From NCBI GenBank assembly GCA_943737045.1, contig CALSFV010000207.1, positions 1,117,501 through 1,181,500 of the forward strand: DNA of 64,000 bases, given 5' to 3'. The stretch's first letter is position 1. Each line of letters begins with the position of its first letter. This stretch comes from Parapristionchus giblindavisi. Its lineage: Eukaryota > Nematoda > Chromadorea > Rhabditida > Diplogasteridae. The notes beneath the pieces are model-generated. The model made no database searches and had not been told where the DNA came from. It saw only the letters and a list, made by a program, of their open reading frames with translations. The position numbers and the translations under genes are program-made. Shown one piece after another: positions 45,701 to 57,182 of this stretch.

Positions 45701-48700
45701 AGAGGTCTTCGATCAAGCTATCTCGGTCAGTAGTCACGCGAAAAACGCACGAACAATTGTATATGTCTTTAGAAACTTGATGAAAAGCCTACAGTGGACA
45801 CAGATACACTTTGTGAATTGTTGTATACAGTCAGTAACGATGTTTATATCAAGGATATATGCGAGGATTTCGCCCGGCAGGTTGGATTTCAGAAAGTTTT
45901 CAGGTTTTCAGTGGTCTTATGCACTGTTTAAAAGACCTATAAATAAAAGCTATGAATTTATTATCTTCTTCATTTATATTTTTTTACTTGCTGAAACATC
46001 TCCACGATGTAGGTAAATAAATAAAATAAATAAATAGAAGCAACGAAATGAAAGACGGCGAGAGAATGTTCGAAAGGTGGGGAGTCTTCATCTGTGGTTT
46101 TTTCCACTCTTTTTGGAAAACGCGGTTATACATACGGTCACTGTTTTATGTTCTTATCAGAGCTTTTGAAGAGTACATTTATGCATAATACTTAATGATA
46201 CTGTATGTGTAATATATAATATAATACAAAAATATATAATATAATGTAATACTACTAATATAATACTGTATAATAGTTTATAATGCTTCCCTCTACAGCC
46301 CAACTATCCCATCGTCCGAGTACGCCGAAATGAGACTCACGCTATTCTCTATCAAGAAAGATTCCTGCGTGGTCATTCCAACAACTTGCATCGTGATACA
46401 AGGTAAACACGAGGGGTGTCTTCGAAATGTTTTTCGGAAAATTTGGTAAAAAAGTTCCCAATTTCAAAAGTCATTGGAAAATCGTTGAACCTCGGGAAAA
46501 TCTGATTTTCACTTTAATGTCGCACTAAAAATAGTGAAAAACGGAAAATGGCGACATTCCAGTTTCTAAAAATGTACTCTGGAAAACCGAAAAGGGAAAC
46601 TCGAAATTTGAAAAAAATCTGAGCGAAAATTTTATTTTTCCGCCTTTAGGAGTGTTGGAACTTGAATTCCTACTTAACGTCCTTCTCAAAACCGCTGAAA
46701 ATCGCAGTAAGAAAGTCAAAATTTGAATCCCCGTACCTTTTTTCGCGTCCGCGAATTCAAATTTTCGGTTTTCCAGTGCACTTTTTGGACCCTGGAAAGT
46801 CGCCATTTTTCGTTTTCCACTATTTTTAGTGCGCCATAAGTCGACTTCAAGTGAAAGAATATTTGAAGAAATGCATTACAGTATGCCACACCGCGACTTA
46901 CGTTAGACTTATGTTTAACTTGAAGTAGACTTACAAGTCTACTTTAAGTTCAGAATTTAAGTGGACTTTCAGTTTCGAAATACCAAACTAATGTGCTATA
47001 TCAATAACTCTTACGTATAATACATAGATGGGGCTTTACCACGGGTCTCCTGTAAAAGTGTAGCAAAAACGGCCGGGTCTGCCACTATGAAATTTTTTTG
47101 TCTCCAATTTCGATGAAAGTCGGTCAGTGTTTGTAGTTGGGGGCCATGAGAAGGCCTAGCCACTTGATTTGGCCAAAATTCCAAATTATCGATTTTTTTG
47201 TGATCCACCCTGAAAATGAGCATAACTCGGTTCATTTTCATCGTACAGCGAGCTGACAGGTGTCATTCGAACCGTATTATAATGCGCTCAAAAAAAGTTG
47301 TAAATGACCTGTTCGCTGCAAAATCGTCTTCAGGGCGAAAAACGCGAAAAACACATTTTTCGGAAAAAAATGTGACCTGTTCTCGAAAATTTTCTCTTGA
47401 GTACACGCGTATTATTGCAGAAAATAAGTTTTCAGATGACGTACAAAGTCGGTATGTTGTTCATTTGCCGTATCTCTGTCCTCCCAATACCGTTTACTAG
47501 AGTATACGGGACTTAGTCATTTTTTCAACCTCAACAGTTTTTCGATCGTAACTGCCTTCAAAATGGTCCACTCGACTATTCCAAAAAAGGGAAATGATGC
47601 TCTCGGAAAGGCGAATAAAAAGTTCTCTGATGATCGAATAGCTATGACAACCAATTTTCGAGCTATTCGAGGAAAACCTCATCAACAACGATTTTGTCGG
47701 CTGTTTCATGACAGTTATGAAAAAATTGTTGCAGAAACTACTTCATCATTCATTTCATTTACTGATCTGATCATCTAATGCACAATTTAGTGTCTCCTTT
47801 CCCTTTTTTCTTCTCCTTTTAGCCTCACCAATTATTGACCGTATAAAATGCACTTGTTTATTTGGTACGAGAGTAGCCAACCACTCCCACAAGCGACTTT
47901 CTTGCTTTGCATGGTTCAGAAACTATGCCGATCTCTTTTATATATAATATAGCGCGCGGCGAAGGTCAGCCGGGTTAGAGAGAGGCAGCGGAGAGACAAT
48001 CGAGAGGCGGGGCGAGATGTAGAAGGCTACATTTCGCTCGCCTCTCGATTGTGACTTCCGTTCGTTAGCACCATTTGTCATCTTCTTATGCAAGTACATT
48101 TTATACGCACAATAACAAAGCGAGAGAGAAAAGGGCTATTTTCCTCCGTCATTGGAATCTTGAACGTCACTGGGACAGAGGAGAGCACAAGATCAGACCG
48201 GAGAGAGTATCAATGATGGATTTCGCCCTTGGACTGTACAAGAGAATGCTCGAGGAGGTTCAGCAAGGAGTCGGAATCGGTCCACTGTCGGAATCATTCA
48301 AGGATTACGAGAAGTCACCGAAGCATCCGAGACCCATAGGATGGGCACTTCGCATTCGGAAGAAGACTGCGACTCTGTTGCGAAGCAGATGGTGGTCGAT
48401 CAATTCGAGGAATTCTACGCAGCCAGGAACAAGCTGAGGGCAGAAGAAGTCGAGAAGAGAATGAAGGCCAGAACGGGTATCATGGCCGCTAACCGAATGT
48501 CACACGATCAGATCAAGAACTGCATTCGGACTCTGCTAGCGAAGAAGAAGGAGGAGACAGAGAAGAAGCTGAGCACCACAAGAGCCAAGAGAGATGTGGC
48601 ACTGGATATGGATTTCATCAAAAACTGGGAGAAGGACTACGATGAGGAGGGAGGAGGAATTGAGGATGAAGTGAAAGTACATGAGGATGATCTGACTATC

Positions 48701-50370
48701 GGAACTTTCCTGTTTTTTTTTAGCCCGGGATAATTTACATAAGTTCTGCATTTGCAGAACTGCTCCCCTGTTAGGGGGAGGCATGCCCTCTCATTCGGAC
48801 TCTGCTAGCGAAGAAGAAGGAGGAGACAGAGAAGAAGCTGGCACCACAAGAGCCCAGAGAGATGTGGCACTGGATATGGATTTCATCAAAACTGGAAGAG
48901 GGAAGAGGAGGGAAGAGGAATTGAGGAGGAAGTGAAAGTACATGAGGAGTCCAATGGGGGCCCGTGCTCCCCGCCTTCTCCTCCAAATGAGAGAGCGCTC
49001 GACTGAAACGAAGAAGAAGGAAGACAGCTTTTATAGATATTTGTAATTATATTAAATTGTGTTAGGATTTGAACGAGAGAGCACGAAAATTGAGAGAGCA
49101 ATTCTTCATTTTATCTTCGCATTCCTCAATGGCAGGTTTTTACACATTTTACATCACATTTAGACCGCGCAATGGAGAAATAGAACCTAATTAAGAAATG
49201 GCGAGTGGCGAATGATAGCGAGTTTAATGCAAATTTTCCCCGGGCCAAAAATCAGGAAAGTGCCGACTTGTCTACATCCCTCGTTTTCGATTAATGATGT
49301 TGATGATTGCATATTGATTGCTTGCTTTTATAATATTTTTTCATGTATAATATAAAATAAAGTCGATTGGGTAGTTTTTAGCTGTAAAAATAATAATTTC
49401 CTTTCCGTTCATTCATTCTAATCGATGAAAATTGAGAAAGTGTAGTGATTTTCCTCGAATAACTCTAAAATGGGTTGTCATAGCTATTCGATCATCAGAG
49501 AACTTTTTATTCGCCTTTCCGAGAGCATCATTTCCCTTTTTTGGAATAGTCGAGTGGACCATTTTGAAGGCAGTTACGATCGAAAAACTGTTGAGGTTGA
49601 AAAAATGACTAAGTCCCGTATACTCTAGTAAAAAAAACGGTATTGGGAGGACAGAGATACGGCAAATGAACAACATACCGACTTTGTACGTCATCTGAAA
49701 ACTTATTTTCTGCAATAATACGCGTGTACTCAAGAGAAAATTTTCGAGAACAGGTCACATTTTTTTCCGAAAAATGTGTTTTTCGCGTTTTTCGCCCTGA
49801 AGACGATTTTGCAGCGAACAGGTCATTTACAACTTTTTTTGAGCGCATTATAATACGGTTCGAATGACACCTGTCAGCTCGCTGTACGATGAAAATGAAC
49901 CGAGTTATGCTCATTTTCAGGGTGGATCACAAAAAAATCGATAATTTGGAATTTTGGCCAAATCAAGTGGCTAGGCCTTCTCATGGCCCCCAACTACAAA
50001 CACTGACCGACTTTCATCGAAATTGGAGACAAAAAAATTTCATAGTGGCAGGCGTTTCTACACTTTTACCGGAGACCCGTGTTACATATTTGTAAACCGC
50101 GAAAAGGAACGCTTCAGGCACACCCCACAATTAATCAGAAATATGTCTAATCATGCAATATATTCTAGCACAAAATGGACGATTCCAATCTTCTTCAATC
50201 TAAATGGAGTCAGAGGAGTGAGAGGAGTCAGAGTATTCACGAAAAAAGGTAATACATATACAATCTGTGTGCTACAGTGACGTTTCGAATTGATAATTGA
50301 ATCAAAGTTCCTCAAATTCGTCCCTGAACCCTCTGATATTAATGTGATTATGAACATATATATTTGATGG

Positions 50371-50401
<31 letters not shown>

Positions 50402-50902
50402 CAGATGATTTCATCGCGATTGAAGTACAACACAACATGACCTTCATTGTGAATGATCAATACTTCGGATGCTATCCCGTCAGTGTTTTTTGTTGTCTCT
50501 CAATTGTCATTTGTCAATTTGCATTTGTCTTCTGTAAATTATTAATTATTTAACAATTTCAGGTGATCTACGACGACTACTCTCCTTTCCGCGACCACCT
50601 ACTACATTCGGTACTCCACTCGTGTTTAAACATGTTTAAACATAAGTTTAAACAAACATGTTTAAACATGAGTTTAAACAAACATGTTTAAAGATGAGTT
50701 TAATAAAACATGTTTAAACATGAGTTTAAACAAACATGTTTGAACATGAGTTTAATAAAACATGTTTAAACATGTTTAAACATAACTTTAAATAAACATG
50801 TTTAATCTTACTTGGGCATTAATCTAGGGAGAAGTGCAGTTCTACGGTTACTATATTTATCGATTAAATTATATAATAATAATAATGATAATAATAATAA
50901 TG

Positions 50903-50983
<81 letters not shown>

Positions 50984-53900
50984 TATTTCAGAAATTATTG
51001 AGTGATACTGGCGATGCGCTGGTAGCGGGATATGGAAATACCACCGAACTTTTCTCGTATATGATGGGCTACACTATGTATACGCTTGAACGAATAGGCA
51101 AATTCTCGAACGATAGCTCGACGCGACAATGGCTGGTAATCGTTCATTTTTTATTTCATTTTTTTTATTTAAAGAAGGTGATCCATGAGTTGGCATGAAT
51201 GACTTCCGCCACGATAAGCATGTTGAATATTGTTTATTTTATATGGTAATTGGCATAAGGGACAATGATAAACATATCGGGAATCAATATCAGATATGTC
51301 TATCGATTCGTGCGATGAATCTCTATCATTCCATCCGAACAGTCTTATTACGACAAAACTCGAGGGTCTCCATCTTTAACCAACCATTCGCGCCTTATGG
51401 TTAGATAGGTGTTAACCGTATAAAATACTTGTTTATCTGGTACGAGAGTAGCCAGCCACAGCCACAATATGTTTCTATGATTAGAGAGAGAACACGTGAG
51501 ATAGTAAGTAGATCAGAGAGAGAGCGAGGAAGGAAGGGAGGAAAAGTGGGAGGGGGTCGGTAGTTATTTCTCTGTTTAGCACTAGCAAGGCAGTTATACA
51601 AGTGCATTTTATACGGGCAATAATTCACAGTATTCTGGTCCAAGCCATTTTTCTTCCAAAGCAAGACAAAGGAGAGACCATTGTATTCGAGAGAGTTTGT
51701 ATGTTGAGCGGTCGTTCTTGCTTTGAATGTCATGAGAACGCTGTGAATTAAGTTGTGAAATGTTCGAAAGTATGTTTCCTCCAGAGAGTTCATTGTAAGA
51801 ATTCAGGCACGCAATGCCCAGATACAATTTGTAGTACGACTCATGGAAAGTGGTCAGCCTTGGTGGAGAATGGAGGTCGTTTTTATGTCGTGAGTATACT
51901 AAATACATTGATTAACATAACCCAAATTTTTCGCTCTTATGTATATACCCTAATTTCTATATCTAATTATATATACATAATATTTCCATCCTTTGCCTAC
52001 GAGAAAGAATGTCTGGTCAATCCATTCATTCCATTCCTCTCTCACCCCGTCTAGTGGTCACTCCCTAGTCCCCTCTCTCATATCTCGTCTATATAATAAA
52101 GCTAGTAGCTTTACTACGTCTTCGTCCTATCTACACCACACTTCGGATATAACACATTGATTAACCTAACCCAAATTTTTCGCTCTTAGAAAGTTTAGAG
52201 AAAACTAGGGAAAGTGGAAATTACGCGAACCGCTAAAAAACTCCCTTAAAATGATTATGCGGTGTTAAAATCTCGGAAAAGTAGATGGAAAAGTGAAAGT
52301 AGTGTTAATTTTGTGACTGTAAAAGTAGTTGGAAAAGTAGCATAGCTTCATAATTTACAAACTTTTACACTGAAATCACGAAGCTAAACTACTACTTTTC
52401 CAACTATTTTTACAATCACATAATGAACATTTCTGTGCACTTTTCCATATACCTTTCCAGCACCACATAAGAAAATTTAAATATCTGGGTTGGCTAACAG
52501 GATCAATCGTCGTCGCGAGATGAACAACAATACGTCTCCCATGGATAGTAATCGCCACTGCGCAGCGACCGAAACATTGCAGGACCGCATCAACCTCTAC
52601 AGAAATGGTATCATTTTCGTACGAAACGCTGTTTCTTGCAACACTCTTTTCGCCGCAAAATTCAAGCGATCGAATGCCTCAAAAATAAATAATAAATAAT
52701 AACTAAAGATATATAATAAATAATAAAAACAATAAATAAATAAAACCGTACAATGCAGGCACCGCTTTCCCGCCTGGTTTTACTGAACGGGACTACATCA
52801 CCAAATGTCTGCGTACATACGACGAAGGAGCTTACATTGAGTGAGTCTTACAAGCCCCGCACAAGAAATTGGAGCATTTCCACAGTTACAGTTTTAACAC
52901 ATTTCTCAAGAGTAGGCTCTGGTGTGCATGTTGGGCCACTCCTGACTTCTTCCTGACCTCCTGAAAACTTGGAATACCGACATTAAAAATGCTTGGCCCT
53001 AGCAACATCTTTGTAAAGCCTCAAATTCGCAATGCTTAGCTCAACATTCGTTATAAGTGCTCAATAGTCTTATATTTAAAGTTTACTCTGGGATGCTTAC
53101 AATACATCGTCGAAACGGATTCGCAATGAAGATTTCGCAGTTCCGCTCATCCCGATTCTGGAATGGTCAGGTAAGAATGAAAGATCAAAGATCAAAGATC
53201 ACTTTCAATTTCAGAGAATATGGATGTCGTTCTTACAGCAATTATGAAACGAGCGAATGAGAGTGGAATGACGTAAGTTTATTTATTTATTTATTTTATT
53301 TAAGTCCGGAGCTTGACCCAGGGCCTCCTTTTCTTCTTTTATCTATTTTATTCAGATTGGATCAACAGGCAGAGATTCTGGAAAAATTCTTCTACTCGAC
53401 AGATGATCCCATTACACCAGCTATGGTAAAACTACACATATATTTTATTACCTACACTGAGAGCAAACTTACCTGTCAAATCGTTACCCCGATACACTTT
53501 CCGGGCAAACGATTACCCCAAATGGTGAATTATTCAACGGCTGAATTCACCATTTGGGGTAATCGTTTGCCAGGAATGTGTATCGGGGTAACGATTTGCC
53601 AGGTAAGTTTGCTCTCAGTGTATCTTCTTTGCGCAATATATTTTGAGTATTCGGAAGTGTTAATGATTCCCCTTTTAAGAAGAAAATGCTCGTCGATGGA
53701 CACCCGAAACTTCTCGATATAAATTGGATGTTAATGAGGAGGTGAACATTTTCTTTTTAAAAGTTAAAATCGATTTTTAAAAAAAATTTAAAATTAAATT
53801 TTTTTAATCGATCATTTACAGAATATTCGAGAGGCAACGCGCACTTCGCATCGACAGTGAAGTTGTGAGCTTTGAGCTTTTTTTTTCTTTTGATAACATC

Positions 53901-54227
53901 TCATATGCGAAATTCATCACGATCTTTAACGTGATGTTCAAAAGCTAAGAATAAAGACAAAAAGCAGAGAAATCTCGCTACGTTCTACACTCTCTCGACA
54001 CTTTTTTCTTTTTTTTCTACCAATTTTCAATAGACCAATTTTCTTATTACAAATTCATGACATTGCATAAGATGAACTTATTTCAAACTTTGCAGATGAC
54101 TCCTGTTCTCATCGATTTGGTGAACGATTTCTTCATGAACGAGAGTGGGAACGATATCGAAGATCATAGCCCATTTCGTATCACGAAAACACCAAGAATA
54201 GTACAACCATTGAGAGAATACCTGTGA
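36774..54227 (+). CDS. M1 aminopeptidase-like type II membrane protein, right copy
   Basis: 32 exons join in phase to 993 aa: 36774-36840, 37732-37857, 38213-38411, 38803-38909, 39062-39144, 39222-39362, 39411-39463, 39519-39627, 39853-39935, 40194-40305, 40984-41137, 43907-44031, 44545-44598 (tentative), 44739-44822, 45417-45476, 45524-45598, 45660-45725, 45773-45880, 46299-46402, 50169-50248, 50405-50478, 50563-50610, 50992-51135, 51807-51889, 52501-52607, 52759-52840, 53082-53170, 53215-53272, 53356-53425, 53680-53741, 53822-53864, 54096-54227. Acidic cytosolic tail (1-92), TM about 93-110, then the ectodomain: M1 N-domain with LSGDQIPLNYDLH and TRRWIPCFDEPSFK, and an ERAP1-C-like tail from about 600 with VNDQYFGCYPVIYDDYS matching M1 GYYRVNYD. 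Catalytic signatures are lost: GAMEN is LEDIPN, HEXXH is absent (VACVLVQWHF) and the zinc-ligand Glu of WLNEG is Ser in WIDSG. Likely a non-catalytic ectoprotein. Confidence 0.9.
36877..37125. repeat. Palindromic MITE, CGTATAAAATG family
   Basis: TATTGTGCGTATAAAATGTA opens it and a diverged complement closes it. It includes GAAGGCTACATCTCG-type inner arms. Related copies are at 47832-48112 and 51411-51623. Right exon 1-2 intron only. Confidence 0.65.
37920..38034. repeat. Palindromic MITE, shared by both arms
   Basis: CTCTCTCG-family copy between right exons 2 and 3, the counterpart of 25724-25830. Confidence 0.75.
38458..38575. repeat. Palindromic MITE, GGTCTCTTCA family
   Basis: AAAGGGAGAGTAACCTCACT and CGGTCTCTTTAAAT form the ends. 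It lies in the right exon 3-4 intron. The left intron instead has the 417-bp tandem duplication. Confidence 0.7.
40716..40850. repeat. MITE, ACAGTATTCTGGTCCAAG family, inverted
   Basis: Opposite orientation to the copies at 3977 and 51626, starting CACAGCGTTCTCATGACTTC. Right exon 10-11 intron. Confidence 0.65.
41213..41420. repeat. 208-bp CTCTGGTATT MITE with known empty site
   Basis: Flanked by TA on both sides. The left-arm homologue near 19450-19456 reads straight through as GAGCTATAGG (complement), with a single TA. Insertion therefore happened after the duplication, with a TA target duplication. Confidence 0.88.
41608..42150. repeat. 19-bp minisatellite, TTGGTCCCAAGAAAATAGA unit
   Basis: About 28 tandem units varying only at a few positions (CCCAAGAAA, CCCAACCAA, CCGAAGAAA, CCCATGAAA, CCCGTGAAA). 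Nineteen is not a multiple of three and the minus strand of the unit lacks stops, so all three minus frames stay open. Confidence 0.95.
42240..42535. repeat. Nested MITE with multiple TTGCGGGCCCGCAA palindromes
   Basis: Ends AGAGTTGGCAAT / ATTGCCAACTCT. Six full or near-full copies of the GC-rich palindrome lie at irregular spacing inside. It is nested in foldback D. A terminal piece (TGCGGGCCCGCAATGCG...ATTGCCAAC) recurs at 58334-58371. Confidence 0.85.
43488..43759. repeat. Palindromic MITE, TATGATRGGAGCC ends
   Basis: TATGATAGGAGCC and GGCTCCCATCATA bound it. AGCTGCTGCCATGCACTTTC and its complement form the inner arms. It is adjacent to foldback D and absent from the left arm. Confidence 0.8.
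44073..44280. repeat. 208-bp CTCTGGTATT MITE
   Basis: TA-flanked copy immediately 3' of right exon 12, inverted internally relative to the copy at 41213. Not present at the corresponding left position. Confidence 0.85.
44286..44383. repeat. Palindromic MITE, CTCTCTCG family, right arm only
   Basis: CTCTGCTCTGGCCATGCTCT pairs with GCCAGAGCGGAGAG. It directly abuts the MITE ending at 44280. Confidence 0.7.
45272..45384. repeat. Palindromic MITE, shared by both arms
   Basis: Counterpart of 17826-17938, just upstream of exon 15. Confidence 0.75.
47054..50080. mobile_element. Foldback element E (CACGG ends) carrying a gene fragment
   Basis: Begins near 47040 with CACGGGTCTCCTGTAAAAGT and ends near 50081 with the reverse complement of CACGGGTCTCCGGTAAAAGT, flanked by TTAC on both sides. 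About 650-bp arms (47040-47690 and 49440-50080) share internal phrases such as GGCCATGAGAAGGCCTAGCC. Same family as element B by ends and arm content. The interior holds a MITE (47832-48112), a frameshifted coding fragment (48113-48733) and a partial repeat of it (48785-48975). It lies in the right exon 19-20 intron. Confidence 0.85.
48113..48733 (+). pseudogene. Frameshifted gene fragment, charged helical protein, inside foldback E
   Basis: Frame 1 reads AIFLRHWNLERHWDRGEH and SMMDFALGLYKRMLEEVQQG, ending near GWALRIRKK. Frame 2 takes over near 48330 with SEEDCDSVAKQMVVDQFEEF, then a long charged helical stretch (RNKLRAEEVEKRMKAR, LLAKKKEETEKKL) and ends EDEVKVHEDDLTIG. A single-base frameshift around 48330 joins them, and there is no intron. 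A degenerate second copy of the 3' part lies at 48785-48975. The protein family was not recognised. It looks like a captured, intronless gene piece. Confidence 0.7.
50618..50812. repeat. TTTAAAC/ACATGTTTAAAC tandem array
   Basis: About 195 bp of GTTTAAACATG-type units with interspersed GAGTTTAA, immediately 3' of right exon 22. Longer than the left-arm array. Confidence 0.9.
50873..50985. repeat. (TAA)n microsatellite before exon 23
   Basis: Nearly pure TAA over about 110 bp just upstream of the exon 23 acceptor. The left arm has a shorter interrupted version (12280-12330), so the array has changed length since duplication. Confidence 0.95.
51411..51623. repeat. MITE, CGTATAAAATG family
   Basis: Opens with ACCGTATAAAATACTTGTTT and closes with TGCATTTTATACGGGCAATA. 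It directly precedes an ACAGTATTCTGG-family MITE (51626-51747). Right exon 23-24 intron. Confidence 0.7.
51626..51747. repeat. Palindromic MITE, ACAGTATTCTGGTCCAAG family
   Basis: CACAGTATTCTGGTCCAAGC to CATGAGAACGCTGTG. Same orientation as 3977-4092. Confidence 0.65.
53455..53625. repeat. Palindromic MITE, CACTGAGAGCAAACTTACC ends
   Basis: CACTGAGAGCAAACTTACCT pairs with AGGTAAGTTTGCTCTCAGTG. The inner stem is GGGTAATCG...CGATTACCCC. Right exon 29-30 intron. A diverged relative is at 59165-59362. Confidence 0.85.
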
Positions 54228-54893
54228 TCAACTTCACTCAATGATTAAACAAATCACAAAATATTGACTATCACATGATTTTATTGATCGTTCATCGATT
54301 ATTAATATGTATTGATCTTCTTTTTTCGCTCGTAAATCATTCCCTTGATTACTTTTAACAAATATTGATTTGCATAACTCTTCATTATTCACTTATTATT
54401 CGTGACGACTTCATTAACTTATTCACACATCGTATGCAAATCATTAATTTGTCTTTTTTCATTTGCGACATTAATTCCAAGCAATTCTCCCATGCAATAG
54501 TTTTTTTTTTAAATAATTTAAAAAACAAATTTCACAATAAATGCTTTTATTTTTCCATAAATTGTGATCTACAAATAGTATTCTATAAATTTGATTTTTT
54601 GATTTAAGACACATTTATCAAGAGTAGGACTCTGATGTGCATGGGGGAAAAAAGCTCTTCTTACTTCCGACAGACACAGAACACTGACGTTGGTCTTCAT
54701 ATGCACGTCTTCCGTTTTAACAAATCTTGAGTCTGAGAAGATCGACAAGCAGTTTGGGGTTGACCGAAGAAGTTGGCTTCCCATGATTGGGTCTCACTGC
54801 CACGGTGACCCAATCCGGCTTGGCAGGGATTCTTGATGCGCAGAGCAAAATGAACGGGCGACCGCTAAAGATGACTGACGCAAACAAGAATTT

Positions 54894-56285
54894 CTATAAA
54901 TTACTCTCATCAATAAATAAGGTTTGATGGCCAATTCCTTCAGTTTCGGTCTCAATTAGTCTCCTCTTTGATGGTGGAGGATGTGGAGAGTTATGTTGCT
55001 CGATACTCAATTGATCCTAAAAATGTAAATTTATTTTTGCTTTAAAGCGAACTCAACTCTTACCATTAGTGACTGCTCGATACGTTCAGCTGGTGAAATT
55101 AGGTTTTTCGGGCTGTAAGTTGCAGCCTCACTGATCGCATGATGCGTGAATCCCAAATCACCCATAGCCGTTACTCCATAGTTTATGCCGATGAGCCCGC
55201 GGGCGCTGAAGCATGCGCCACCTAAAATTTTTACACAACATTAAACTAATAGCAAATATTAAACTTACCGGAGTCACCTCGTGAGCTTTGTCCTGTACCA
55301 AGATAGAAAGGACCCATGAGTGAGGGACGTCGATCGGTTATAGAGAAGTAATAACCTCGAACGGAATGGACGATACCACTTAAATATGCTAACTGTTGGC
55401 TTCCGCTAGAGGTATCTCCGAAACCAGCTAGAAGGAATATTTCCGATTCCTCTGCTCTTACCAATCTTGGCGCCGTCTAGAAATAATTATCGTTAAGCAA
55501 AAGTACCAACAACAATAAATTACCTGCACTATGGCCTCATTGCAGCGAAGCAGCACGAAATCGAACCTATCATTCACGTCAACGACGGTGACTTCATACC
55601 CGTCCACATTATTGTGTTGATCTTCGATCTTAGCGTGAAAAATTCGGATCACGCTTCCGACTTGGAGAAGAAGGTGAGTCCCGTGACGGAATGTCACACA
55701 ATATCTTGGATGGATACAGACCACAGTCGACTTCCCAGCCTTCGCGTCAAAGGCATAGAACATCCATTTATCAATCGACTTGGAGAGTGGAGGAGGCGGC
55801 GAAGGAGCTAAAAACTGTTAATTAAAAAACTGAGATCATGAGATGTGCAATATATTTTTTAGTAACAAATTAAGTAAAAAATATTGCACACTGTACCGCT
55901 CCAGCTAAAAGTAAATTTCTTTACCTTCGGGATACGGACTCGGGCTCTGTCGTAGATCCGTCGGTGTTGCCGGTCTAGACGGTGCCTTATCCGAGTCCAG
56001 GATGAATTGAAGATCCTTCCAACCATCTGGCAGTAAGAAACATGACTCAGGATCGAATATATCGTGTCGGATAGTTCGTGAACTAAATTAATTAAAATAA
56101 ATCAGAAATAATCCACATGTGACTTACTCGCAATGAATCTCGACGTCATTGAGCTTATACTTCAATGAAATTATAGAATCATCTCCAAGTAGGAATGCAG
56201 ACTTTATACCACTTTTAGATATGGTATTTTGAGTTGGTACCAAATTGATTTCCTTGCTTAACATCATGATTCGGACCACAGCCAT
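54894..56285 (-). CDS. Trypsin-like (PA clan) serine protease
   Basis: Six minus-strand exons join in phase to 362 aa: 56285-56128, 56082-55925, 55807-55524, 55476-55269, 55221-55064, 55016-54894 (stop TAG). No clear signal peptide at the chosen ATG. The N-terminal 120 residues are non-catalytic, ending in a Pro/Ser-rich linker. The protease domain has a candidate catalytic His in CVTFRHGTHLL, Asp in RFDFVLLR and Ser in SSRGDSGGACF; the GDSGG motif is split by an intron after GDS. LIGINYG matches the strand following the active-site Ser in S1-like proteases. A basic tail (SKRRLIETE) follows. It resembles nematode trypsin-like proteins of unknown role. It lies in a block unique to the right arm. 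Confidence 0.85.
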
Positions 56286-56348
56286 CAGTTAATCACTTAA
56301 TAATTAAGAAAATTAAGAATAGTATTGTGTCATCTTCATTTATATTTT

Positions 56349-57182
56349 AGGTGGAGAGAGAGAGATCTTTTTTTATGAAATCAAGATCATTTAGTCACTT
56401 AATATAAATGGAGTAGAAGACAAGATAGATGTTTAATTTATTAAAACGTTTCGGCGAGAGTCATAATCTTCAGTTAAAAATTTTTAAATTAAGACTAATC
56501 AGGGTTGGGCGGAAAAAAATCCGTTACAGATTTTATACCGGTTTTATCATGTAAATTTTAAGGTTTCTCATCGGTAATTACCGAAATTTACACTAGATAT
56601 TCTGCTTTTTTTGGTAACATTATGTTCGATATCTAGAGAAATTGCCCGTATCCGAAGACGATTTATGTCTCGACAGATATTTACTCTCTCAAAAAATAAC
56701 AGTTGCCAAATATATATATATATATATATTAATAGAACAGAGGAAAGTGAGATATTTTTTTGTTGTAACTACGGTCAAAGTAATAACAAATTAGCCGTTC
56801 ATTTATAGTGTCAGGCACGATATCGCAGTTCTGATGAAATGAGTAAACGTAGAAATAAACGTCGCAGAAAAAATTGCAATTTTTCGAGGTTTTTTAGAGT
56901 TTTACCGTTTTTCACCGCTCTTTTAGAACGGTAAATCACCGTTACCGATTTTTTACCGGCCACCCTTTGAGAGAGAAAAACGAACAGAGTGAGAAAAAGA
57001 GAGAGAGAAAAAGAGTTGAGTGAGAAAAACGAACAGGGCCAATATTGTGATTAATCAGATGAATGAGAGACATGATACTTGAGAGAGAGAGATCTTTTTT
57101 TATGAAATCAAGATCATTTAGTCACTTAATATAAATGGAGTAGAAGACAAGATAGATGTTTAATTTATTAAAACGTTTCGGC
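56349..57182. repeat. 104-bp direct repeats bracketing about 620 bp
   Basis: 56349-56453 and 57078-57182 are near-identical, including GAGAGAGATCTTTTTTTATG and TTAATTTATTAAAACGTTTC. The interior (56454-57077) has no recognisable coding capacity, so this could be a small LTR-like/TRIM element or a simple duplication. Confidence 0.8.

Noticed and set aside
50812..51198. Open frame with a long poly-Asn run
   Set aside because: The Asn run is the translated TAA microsatellite in an intron. Only its end is real coding sequence (exon 23 of the M1-like gene, same frame).
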